NCBI GenBank assembly: GCA_030615855.1
Contig: JAUWYL010000001.1
Span: 62,001-126,000, forward strand
Reading direction: 5' to 3'
From: a bacterium
Lineage (GTDB): Bacteria > UBP18 > UBA7526
DNA: 64,000 nt
In this document: positions 1 through 8,046 of the stretch, piece by piece
How positions within the stretch are numbered: position 1 is the first letter of the stretch
Layout of the letters: every line of letters starts with the position of its first letter
The notes under the pieces: model-generated
Told to the model about the DNA's origin: nothing
Databases searched by the model: none
Seen by the model: the letters and a program-made list of their open reading frames with translations, nothing else
Made by a program: the position numbers and the translations under genes

Positions 1-2
1 TG

Positions 3-173
3 AAACCCAAGATTACCATTCCCATGCATTATAAGACCCCGGCCATCGATCTTCCCATAGAAGGGGTAGAAAGATTTCTTTCTGGCAATAAGAATATAGA
101 GAAGAAAAAAGAGTTGGAGAGCAGAAAAGAAGAACTGCCCAAAGAAGAAAAGATTATAGTTCTGGAGTATTGA
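3..173 (+). CDS. C-terminal fragment of a probable metallo-beta-lactamase-fold hydrolase (cut by left edge)
   Basis: Open frame KPKITIPMHYKTPAIDLPIEGVERFLSGNK...EY ending at TGA 171-173; IPMHYKT-like tail typical of MBL-fold hydrolases. Confidence 0.5.
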   Translation, partial: KPKITIPMHYKTPAIDLPIEGVERFLSGNKNIEKKKELESRKEELPKEEKIIVLEY

Positions 174-176
174 GAT

Positions 177-596
177 ATGAGGAATCTCCTATTTACCATC
201 TTAGGTATCATTATCATCGCTTCCCTGATCTTTCTCTTAGGTTATCTTGTGGGAAGGGGATATGAGCTAAGAGAGGAGCCCATATCCAAGAGAATCGAGA
301 AAAAGGAAATGGTCTCTCCACCCCGAATTACTCCTAAGATTCCTCCTTTGAAAGAAGGGCTTCCCTATACGGTTCAGGTCGCCTCTTCTCAAAGTGAGGA
401 GAAGGCCTTAGCATTAGTCAATAGATTAAAGGTCAAAGAGTATCCCGTTTATATCGAGGAAGTGGAATTAAAAGGGAAGAAATGGTATCGGGTAAGGGTG
501 GGTTCCTTTCCGCATAAAGAAGATGCTTTAAAATTAGTAACCAGGCTGAAAGAAGAAGGTCTGCTAGATGCCATGGTCTGGAAGAGGGAGAAATGA
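177..596 (+). CDS. SPOR domain-containing membrane protein
   Basis: N-terminal TM segment, C-terminal YTVQVASSQSEEKALALVNRLK...WYRVRVGSF SPOR motif. Confidence 0.85.
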   Translation: MRNLLFTILGIIIIASLIFLLGYLVGRGYELREEPISKRIEKKEMVSPPRITPKIPPLKEGLPYTVQVASSQSEEKALALVNRLKVKEYPVYIEEVELKGKKWYRVRVGSFPHKEDALKLVTRLKEEGLLDAMVWKREK

Positions 597-1876
597 AAAA
601 GATTAATATTGGACTGATTGGCTTTGGCACCGTAGGAAGTTCTGTGGTAAAAATTCTCAAAGAGAGAAAGGAACTCATCAAAAGGAAGTTGGGCGCTGAG
701 TTAGTCATCAAGAGGATTGTCGATAAGGATATCTCTACCCCAAGGAAAGTAAAAGTGCCCGCCAAAATATTAACCAAGAGAATAAATGATGTCCTAAATG
801 ATCCGGAAATAGATATAGTCATTGAATTGATCGGTGACTCTCCCGTAGCAGAGAAAATCATCATGGGAGCGATCAAGAGGGGTAAGCCAATAGTAACAGC
901 GAACAAGGCCCTCTTGGCAAAGAAGGGAAGGAGAATCTTTAAGGAGGCAGAAAGGAAGGGAGTGGAGATCTATTTTGAAGCGAGTGTAGGGGGTGGTATC
1001 CCCATCATCAAGGCCCTAAGGGAGGGCCTGGCGGCAAATAGGATCTCCTCTCTCTTCGGGATCATCAATGGCACAGCGAATTACATTCTCTCTGGAATGA
1101 GCCACTATGGATCGAGCTTCAAGGAGGCCCTGAGGGACGCCCGGGCCAAGGGCTATGCGGAAAGGGACCCTTCTTTAGATGTAGAGGGGATAGACTCTGC
1201 CCATAAGTTGACCATTCTCTCTACTTTGGCCTTCGAGGGTTTCGTAGACTTAAAGGATATCTATAGGGAAGGTATTACGAAGATCACTTCTCAAGATATT
1301 CAATATGCCAAGGAGTTCGGCTATGTTGTGAAGCTACTGGCCATTGCCAAGGAGAGCAACGGTTCTTTAGAGGCCAGGGTTCATCCCACCATGATCCCCC
1401 AAGAGCATCTCCTGGCAGCGGTGGATGGGGCCTATAATGCCATCTATGTAAGAGGAGATCTCATAGGGAGGAGTATGTTCTACGGAAGAGGAGCAGGAGG
1501 ATTTCCCGCAGCGAGTGCTGTAGTAGCGGACATCATGGATCTGGTCAAGTCAGGCGGCCGATTCCTATCCTCTAACTTCAGCAAGGGGCCTTTGAAGATT
1601 AAGAATATGGGGGAGGTGGAGACAAGATACTACATTCATTTTACAACCGTTGACCGACCGGGTGTCCTAGCTTCCATCTCTGGGATCCTGGCGAAACACA
1701 GGATTTCTATAGCCAGTGTCATCCAGAAAGAGAGGCGGGAGAAAGGGAAGGTGCCCATCGTTATGATGACTCATGAGGCCAAAGAGTCCTCAATCCAGAA
1801 GGCCTTAAGAGAGATCGATCGACTGAAGGTAGTGAAGGCGAAGTCCATGCTCATCCGGGTAGAAGGGGAACTCTAA
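593..1876 (+). CDS. hom: Homoserine dehydrogenase with C-terminal ACT domain
   Basis: GLIGFGTVGSSVVKIL, TANKALLA, GIINGTANYILS motifs; overlaps the SPOR gene by 4 nt. Confidence 0.95.
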   Translation: MKKINIGLIGFGTVGSSVVKILKERKELIKRKLGAELVIKRIVDKDISTPRKVKVPAKILTKRINDVLNDPEIDIVIELIGDSPVAEKIIMGAIKRGKPIVTANKALLAKKGRRIFKEAERKGVEIYFEASVGGGIPIIKALREGLAANRISSLFGIINGTANYILSGMSHYGSSFKEALRDARAKGYAERDPSLDVEGIDSAHKLTILSTLAFEGFVDLKDIYREGITKITSQDIQYAKEFGYVVKLLAIAKESNGSLEARVHPTMIPQEHLLAAVDGAYNAIYVRGDLIGRSMFYGRGAGGFPAASAVVADIMDLVKSGGRFLSSNFSKGPLKIKNMGEVETRYYIHFTTVDRPGVLASISGILAKHRISIASVIQKERREKGKVPIVMMTHEAKESSIQKALREIDRLKVVKAKSMLIRVEGEL

Positions 1877-2953
1877 GTGGGAGTGATTGAAAGGTACCGG
1901 GATTATCTGCCAATAACAGAGAAGACACCGGTCGTTACCTTAGACGAAGGGAATACCCCTTTAATTAAGGCTCAGAGTTTAAATAAATCCCTGGGATTAG
2001 AGATCTATCTCAAGTATGAGGGGGTAAACCCCACAGGTTCCTTTAAGGATCGGGGAATGACGGTTGCTGTCTCTAAAGCAAAGGAGGAGGGAGCAAAGGC
2101 GGTGATGTGCGCCTCCACGGGTAATACCGCGGCCTCTGCTGCCTCCTATGCTTCTCGAGCGAACTTGGACTGCATTGTCTTGATTCCCAAGGGAGCCATT
2201 GCCCTGGGCAAGCTTGCCCAGGCCCTGATGCATGGGGCAAGGGTGATTGCCATTGAAGGGAACTTCGATCAGGCCCTGAAACTTGCCCGGGAGATAACAG
2301 AGAAATACCCCATAAAACTGGTCAACTCCATAAACCCCTACCGCATTGAAGGACAGAAGACAGCGGCCTTCGAGATCTGTGATGAGTTGGGGAAAGCGCC
2401 AGACTATCAGGTAATGCCGGTAGGGAACGCGGGGAATATTACTGCCTACTGGAAGGGGTATAAGGAATATAAAGAAAAGGGGAAGATTAAATCTCTACCG
2501 AAGATGCTTGGCTTCCAAGCGGCTGGCGCCGCTCCCATTGTTGAGGGAAAGATGGTTGAGAAACCGGAGACCATTGCCACGGCAATAAGGATCGGTAACC
2601 CTGCTTCTTGGAAGAAAGCGGAGGAAGCCCGGGATGAATCCGGAGGGCTAATAGATAAAGTAACGGATGAAGAGATCCTTGATGCCTACAGGCTAATCGC
2701 TTCTCAGGAGGGGATATTCGTGGAGCCGGCCTCTGCGGCCTCGGTCGCTGGCCTGCTCAAACTTCATAGACAAGGATACTTCAAAGAAGAACTTCACCGA
2801 TCACCGATCACCGATCACCGATCACAGCCATTAGTGGTCTGCATCTTGACTGGTCATGGACTGAAGGATCCAGATAGGGCCATTGCCCAAGCTGTAAAAC
2901 CAAAGGTCCTCCCCCCAACATTGGAAGCAGTAGTGAAGGAATTAGGCTATTAG
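1877..2953 (+). CDS. thrC: Threonine synthase
   Basis: [37 protein letters not shown] motifs; GTG start. Confidence 0.95.
   Translation: MGVIERYRDYLPITEKTPVVTLDEGNTPLIKAQSLNKSLGLEIYLKYEGVNPTGSFKDRGMTVAVSKAKEEGAKAVMCASTGNTAASAASYASRANLDCIVLIPKGAIALGKLAQALMHGARVIAIEGNFDQALKLAREITEKYPIKLVNSINPYRIEGQKTAAFEICDELGKAPDYQVMPVGNAGNITAYWKGYKEYKEKGKIKSLPKMLGFQAAGAAPIVEGKMVEKPETIATAIRIGNPASWKKAEEARDESGGLIDKVTDEEILDAYRLIASQEGIFVEPASAASVAGLLKLHRQGYFKEELHRSPITDHRSQPLVVCILTGHGLKDPDRAIAQAVKPKVLPPTLEAVVKELGY
2794..2827 (+). repeat. Intragenic heptamer array (ATCACCG)n in thrC
   Basis: TCACCGATCACCGATCACCGATCACCGATCACAG, encoding [10 protein letters not shown]. Confidence 0.92.
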
Positions 2954-2966
2954 CAGAACATAGGAG

Positions 2967-3102
2967 GTTTACGGTTCACGGTGTACGGTTTACGGTAAAA
3001 AAACGGTAAACGGCAAACAGTCCCGACGGATGTCGGGACGGGCAAATTGAATAGTAGCTATTCACCAGCGGGGTAAGTAAAACGCACCGCTCAACCGTAA
3101 GC
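2967..3102 (+). repeat. Composite structured repeat, copy 1 (57-nt core 3039-3095)
   Basis: GTTTACGGTTCACGGTGTACGG arm, TCCCGAC..GTCGGGA hairpin, core CGGGCAAATTGAATAGTAGCTATTCACCAGCGGGGTAAGTAAAACGCACCGCTCAAC, ACCGTAAGC arm. Confidence 0.92.
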
Positions 3103-3116
3103 GACATGGAGAAGAC

Positions 3117-4046
3117 ATGGTAAGAGTTAGGGTGCCGGCGACTACAGCAAATTTGGGACCAGGCTACGATGTTCTGGGCTTGGCACTTAAATTATATAAC
3201 TTCATAGAGATGGAGAAGTCAGACAAACTCTCCATCGAGATTGAAGGGGCAGGAACGGACTCCCTCCCTAAGGATGAGTCTAATATCGCCTACCAAGCAG
3301 CCCAAGAAACCTTTAAAACCGTAAACGGCGGGCACCCCGACAGACGTCGGGGTCGGTTAACCGTAAACCTAAAACTCATCAATAACATTCCCTTAGCGAG
3401 GGGATTGGGAAGTTCTGCTGCGGCACGCATCGGAGCCTTGGTGGCCGCCAATAGATTGATAGGAGATAAATTATCTCAAGATGAGATCCTCAAAATAGCG
3501 GCAAGATTGGAGGGTCATCCGGATAACGTAGTCCCTGCTTTAGTGGGGGGATTGACAGTTGCTGCCTTAACAGGCGATAAGGTTAGATTTTTAAGATTTT
3601 CCAAGGTGCGAAATGATTTGAAGATAGTGGTTGCCATTCCTGATTTCAAAGTCTCAACTATTGAGGCCCGTAAGGTCTTGCCAAAAAATTTTAGTCTGAT
3701 AGATGTAGTTACCACTTCGAGTAGTATTCTTTTCACGACTGCAATTCTGACTGGGGAAGGTAGTCCAGAATTATTAGATGAGAGCATGCAAGACCGAATT
3801 CACCAGCCTTATCGCAAAAAACTTATTCCGGCAATGGACGAGGTTTTTAATGCGGCTCGTAAGGCTGGCGCTCAAGGTGTGGCTTTAAGTGGTTCTGGCT
3901 CTACCATCGCGGCCTTCTCTATTGGAAATAGTGAAGAAAAAAATAAAGAAATAGGCCAGGCCATGGTCAGTACTTTTCAGAAGGCAGGTCACGAAAGTCA
4001 TTATAAGATCTTAGATATCGATCGCGAAGGTGCAGTATGCCTTTAA
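3117..4046 (+). CDS. thrB: Homoserine kinase (GHMP family)
   Basis: [45 protein letters not shown] motifs. Confidence 0.93.
   Translation: MVRVRVPATTANLGPGYDVLGLALKLYNFIEMEKSDKLSIEIEGAGTDSLPKDESNIAYQAAQETFKTVNGGHPDRRRGRLTVNLKLINNIPLARGLGSSAAARIGALVAANRLIGDKLSQDEILKIAARLEGHPDNVVPALVGGLTVAALTGDKVRFLRFSKVRNDLKIVVAIPDFKVSTIEARKVLPKNFSLIDVVTTSSSILFTTAILTGEGSPELLDESMQDRIHQPYRKKLIPAMDEVFNAARKAGAQGVALSGSGSTIAAFSIGNSEEKNKEIGQAMVSTFQKAGHESHYKILDIDREGAVCL
3316..3369 (+). repeat. Intragenic ACCGTAA-type arms flanking a 29-nt hairpin core in thrB
   Basis: AAACCGTAAACGGCGGGCACCCCGACAGACGTCGGGGTCGGTTAACCGTAAACC; core 3328-3356. Confidence 0.92.
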
Positions 4047-5281
4047 TTGTTCAAAAATATGGAGGGTCATCAGTCGCTGATGTCGGGAAGATTAAGAATG
4101 TAGCCAAGAGGGTTAAGAGGACCGCGAAGAAGGGAAATAAGGTGGTGGTGGTTGTCTCCGCCCCAGGCGATACCACAGACCGCCTCCTCTCCTCCGCCTA
4201 TGAGATAACTGCCCATCCCTCGGAAAGAGAAGTGGATATGCTCCTGGCTACGGGAGAGCAGATTTCTATCTCTCTCTTAACTATGGCCCTGCATTCTTTA
4301 GGCTGTCCGGCCATCTCCTTCACTGGCCCCCAAGTCAGGATCCTCACCGATATGGCACATACCAAAGCCAGGATCCTCTCCATAGATACTGAAAGGATAA
4401 AGGATGAATTAAAGAAGGGGAAGGTGGTAGTGGTTGCTGGCTTTCAGGGGATAAGTCGGGAGGAGGATATCACTACCCTGGGTCGGGGAGGAAGCGATAC
4501 CACGGCCGTTGCCCTGGCTGCCAGCCTGAAAGCCGCCTCCTGCGAGATATATACCGATGTGGAGGGAATCTATACTGCAGATCCCAGAATGGTTCCTTCT
4601 GCTGAGAGACTGAAGAAGATTTCCTATGATGAGATGCTGGAACTTTCGTCTCTGGGAGCAAAGGTAATGCAGCTACGGAGCGTGGAATTGGCCAAGAGAT
4701 ATAATGTGAAGTTACATGTTCGCCCAAGTTTTACTAATAAGGAGGGAACCATGATTACCAAGAAGAGGCTCCGCCCCAGAGGGGCTCTGCCCCGGAGGGG
4801 CCTGGAGGCCCCGGAGGTCTGCGGGGTCACCTATGATAAGAATCAGGCGAAGATCACCATTCAGAGTGTTCCTGATAGGCCGGGGATTGCCTCTGTTATT
4901 TTTAGTAAGATAGCAAAGAAAAACATCAATGTCGATATGATCATCCAATCTGCCAGTCTCAAGGGTTTAACAGATGTCTCCTTTACGGTAGCAGGAACTG
5001 ATCTGAAAAAGGCCCTTCCCGCTATCAAGGAAATAGCAAGAAGAATAAAAGCCAGGGGAGTGGCCTCAAGCAAGGAAGTGGCCAAGGTCTCTATTGTGGG
5101 AGTGGGAATGAGGTCCCATCCCGGAGTGGCCGCCAGGATGTTCTCCTGCTTAGCAAAAAAGGGAATAAATATTGAGATGATTTCAACCAGTGAGATAAAG
5201 ATCTCCTGTGTCATTGGGGAAAAAGAGGTCAAGAAAGCAGTGAGGTCATTACATAAGGAATTCGGTTTAGGAAGGAGTTAA
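4037..5281 (+). CDS. lysC: Aspartate kinase
   Basis: [35 protein letters not shown], tandem ACT domains. Confidence 0.95.
   Translation: MPLIVQKYGGSSVADVGKIKNVAKRVKRTAKKGNKVVVVVSAPGDTTDRLLSSAYEITAHPSEREVDMLLATGEQISISLLTMALHSLGCPAISFTGPQVRILTDMAHTKARILSIDTERIKDELKKGKVVVVAGFQGISREEDITTLGRGGSDTTAVALAASLKAASCEIYTDVEGIYTADPRMVPSAERLKKISYDEMLELSSLGAKVMQLRSVELAKRYNVKLHVRPSFTNKEGTMITKKRLRPRGALPRRGLEAPEVCGVTYDKNQAKITIQSVPDRPGIASVIFSKIAKKNINVDMIIQSASLKGLTDVSFTVAGTDLKKALPAIKEIARRIKARGVASSKEVAKVSIVGVGMRSHPGVAARMFSCLAKKGINIEMISTSEIKISCVIGEKEVKKAVRSLHKEFGLGRS
4766..4819 (+). repeat. Intragenic GC-rich hairpin cluster in lysC
   Basis: GAGGCTCCGCCCCAGAGGGGCTCTGCCCCGGAGGGGCCTGGAGGCCCCGGAG, encoding [17 protein letters not shown]. 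Confidence 0.7.
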
Positions 5282-5284
5282 GAG

Positions 5285-6853
5285 ATGACTAAGGTGAGAA
5301 TCTACGATACCACATTGAGGGACGGCGCCCAGGCAGAGGGAATCTCCTTCTCCTTAGACGATAAGGTGCGTATCGCTCAGAGGCTGGATGAACTTGGAAT
5401 CCATTACATTGAGGGAGGTTGGCCGGGCTCCAATCCCAAGGACATAAAGTTCTTCCAGAGGATGAAGAGGATGAGACTGAAGAATGCTAAACTTACTGCT
5501 TTCGGCTCTACCAGAAGAGCGAAATATCCTGCGGGGAAGGATCCCAATATCAGAGCCCTCTTAAAATCGGGAACCAAGGTGGTCTGTATTTTTGGGAAGA
5601 GCTGGGACCTCCATGTAAGGATTGCCCTGGGGGTCTCTTTAGAGAAGAACCTCGAGCTAATTGAAGATTCTGTCTCTTATCTAAAGAAAAAGAAGAAGGA
5701 AGTAATCTACGATGCTGAGCACTTCTTCGATGGCTATAAGGATGATCCTTCCTATGCCTTTAAAACCTTGGAAGCGGCCCAAAGGGCGGGAGCGGACTGG
5801 ATCGTCTTATGTGATACCAATGGAGGAACCCTTCCTTTTGAACTATCAAAGATCATGCGTGAAGTAAGGAAAAAGATTAAAGTTCCTCTGGGCATCCATG
5901 CCCATAACGATTCCGGCCTTGCTGTAGCCAATACCCTGACTGCAGTCCAGGAGGGTGCACTCCAGGTTCAGGGGACGATAAATGGTTTGGGGGAGAGATG
6001 TGGGAATGTAAACCTTTGTTCCGTGATACCGAACCTTCAGATAAAGATGGGGATGGAGTGTATCAAGAAGAAGCAGCTGGCAAGGCTGACCGAAGTCTCA
6101 AGGTATGTAGCAGAGCTTGCCAACCTACCTCATGATGAGAGGCAGCCCTTCGTAGGAAACTCCTCCTTTGCCCATAAGGGAGGGATACATGTGAGCGCAG
6201 TGAAGAAGGACCCCAGGACCTACGAGCACATCCTGCCAGAGCTGGTGGGGAACCATAGAAGGATATTGGTCAGTGAATTAGCAGGAAGGAGTAACATTCT
6301 CTACAAAGCAAAGGAGTATGGCCTGGATCTGGAGAAGAAGACCCCTCAGACAGTGAAGGTCTTAAAAGACTTAAAGAGGCTTGAAGACGAAGGCTATCAG
6401 TTCGAGGGGGCGGAGGGCTCCTTCGAACTCCTGATGAAAAAGGCCCTGGGAAAGTATAAAAGCCTATTTGACTTAGAGGGTTTCCGGGTCACGGTGGAGA
6501 AGAGAAAGGATGGAACCTTAAATTGTGAGGCAACCATAAAGGTGAAGGTGGAAGGGATTGAAGAGCATACCGCAGCAGAGGGGAACGGCCCCATAAACGC
6601 TTTAGACAACGCCTTGAGAAAGGCGCTGGAGGAGTTTTATCCCTCTCTAAAAAATGTTCGCCTTACGGACTATAAGGTGAGAGTTCTGGATGTTAAGGCA
6701 GGGACCGCTGCTCCAGTGAGGGTCCTTGTGGAGGCCAGAGATAAAAAGGAGAGATGGGGAACGGTTGGAGTATCCACCAATATCATTGAGGCCTCCTGGC
6801 AGGCTCTGGTCGATAGTCTGGAGTATAAACTCCTCAAGAAACATAGAAAATAA
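5285..6853 (+). CDS. cimA: (R)-citramalate synthase
   Basis: [49 protein letters not shown]; LeuA dimer-like C-terminus. Confidence 0.9.
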   Translation: MTKVRIYDTTLRDGAQAEGISFSLDDKVRIAQRLDELGIHYIEGGWPGSNPKDIKFFQRMKRMRLKNAKLTAFGSTRRAKYPAGKDPNIRALLKSGTKVVCIFGKSWDLHVRIALGVSLEKNLELIEDSVSYLKKKKKEVIYDAEHFFDGYKDDPSYAFKTLEAAQRAGADWIVLCDTNGGTLPFELSKIMREVRKKIKVPLGIHAHNDSGLAVANTLTAVQEGALQVQGTINGLGERCGNVNLCSVIPNLQIKMGMECIKKKQLARLTEVSRYVAELANLPHDERQPFVGNSSFAHKGGIHVSAVKKDPRTYEHILPELVGNHRRILVSELAGRSNILYKAKEYGLDLEKKTPQTVKVLKDLKRLEDEGYQFEGAEGSFELLMKKALGKYKSLFDLEGFRVTVEKRKDGTLNCEATIKVKVEGIEEHTAAEGNGPINALDNALRKALEEFYPSLKNVRLTDYKVRVLDVKAGTAAPVRVLVEARDKKERWGTVGVSTNIIEASWQALVDSLEYKLLKKHRK

Positions 6854-6862
6854 CAGATTTGT

Positions 6863-7086
6863 AGATTATCAGAACATCAGACTATCAGAATGAGAATTCA
6901 GAACATCAGAATACCGGGATGAGGGTGAGTCGTGGGTTGTGAGTCGGGTTGTGCGGATGGGTTGTGGGGTCTTTTTGCCTCACCCTCACTACTCACAACC
7001 TAACCCACTACTCACTACCCATCCCTACCCTTAATCAATCTGGCCTTCTGATATCTGACCTTCTCCATCTGATGTTCTGATAATCT
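6863..7086. repeat. Long inverted-repeat region of degenerate tandem units (ATCAGAAC / GGTTGTGAGT families)
   Basis: 19-bp perfect inverted repeat AGATTATCAGAACATCAGA (6863-6881) / TCTGATGTTCTGATAATCT (7068-7086); inner GAGGGTGAG/CTCACCCTC and GGTTGTGAGT/ACTCACAACC pairs. Confidence 0.85.
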
Positions 7087-7113
7087 GATATTCTTTTATA
7101 ATGTGGTGATTAT

Positions 7114-8037
7114 ATGCCCCAGGGGACGCTACTTCTAATCTCAAGGACTATCCTGCCCATCTTTACTATCGTAGGGGTGGGTTTTTTATTCTCGCGCGTT
7201 ACAAGACTCAAACTCGATCCCTTAATCGATATCATCATCTATATCACCACCCCCTGCCTGGTCTTCACCTCCATGATAAATAAAGAGTTTGTAGCACGAG
7301 AGTTTTTGAACATTGCTTTTGGGGCTTTTTTTGTCATGTTGTGTGGAGGGCTTCTTATCTTCCTCTTTTCCAAGATAAGGAGATTCGACCCCCGGCCCTT
7401 CTACCTTCCCATCATGTTCCCCAATACCGGGAATATGGGCCTCTCCGTCTCCCTCTTCGCCTTTGGAATAATAGGCCTCTCCAAAGGAATAATCTACTAT
7501 GTTGCCTCCTGCCTCCTCTTCTTCTCTCTAGGGATCTACCTCTTAAGTAGGAAGTCGGGAATAAAGAACACCCTTAAGATACCAGTAATCTATGCCGCAA
7601 TCATGGGCATTATCTTGAGCCTCTATCGTGCTCCACTAGTTAGTCTTTTTAAGAATTATCCTCTATTCCTCGAGTTCCTAAGGATCGGAAAGAGGACCAT
7701 TGAGATGGTGGCTCGGCCTACCATCCCTTTGATGCTTTTAATGCTCGGCTATAGACTCTCTAATACCAAGGTCACTTCCTTCAGACTTCCCCTTGCCTGC
7801 GCCTTAGCGAGGATAGTTATGGGCCTCTCGCTAGCACTTATCTTCGTAAATCTCTTTAAGATAACTGGCCTGAATAGGGCGGTCATCATTCTTATCTCTT
7901 CTCTCTCCTCACCCGTTGCCAGTTTCATGTTCGCTCAGAAGTTTGATGCCGAACCAGAATTGGCCGCCTCTACTATACTCGTCAGTACCCTACTCATGAT
8001 TGTTACCATACCTTTAGTTCTGGCATTCTTGTGTTAG
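7114..8037 (+). CDS. AEC family (auxin efflux carrier-like) transporter
   Basis: Hydrophobic 10-TM pattern, FPNTGNMGLSVSLFAFG motif. Confidence 0.8.
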   Translation: MPQGTLLLISRTILPIFTIVGVGFLFSRVTRLKLDPLIDIIIYITTPCLVFTSMINKEFVAREFLNIAFGAFFVMLCGGLLIFLFSKIRRFDPRPFYLPIMFPNTGNMGLSVSLFAFGIIGLSKGIIYYVASCLLFFSLGIYLLSRKSGIKNTLKIPVIYAAIMGIILSLYRAPLVSLFKNYPLFLEFLRIGKRTIEMVARPTIPLMLLMLGYRLSNTKVTSFRLPLACALARIVMGLSLALIFVNLFKITGLNRAVIILISSLSSPVASFMFAQKFDAEPELAASTILVSTLLMIVTIPLVLAFLC

Positions 8038-8046
8038 AGGAAATTA

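Noticed and set aside
433-906. Antisense ORFs in the supplied track (e.g. 433-906 -, 1997-2233 -, 4861-5232 -, 11706-12491 -, 37307-38053 -, 49808-50278 -)
   Set aside because: Each lies opposite a well-supported conserved CDS, and the translations show no recognisable domain; treated as shadow ORFs.
7341-7550. Same-strand overlapping ORFs (7341-7550, 8606-8794, 11996-12205, 12051-12233, 22991-23182, 32572-32808, 35676-35903, 45335-45523)
   Set aside because: Out-of-frame ORFs inside strong genes; no independent evidence.
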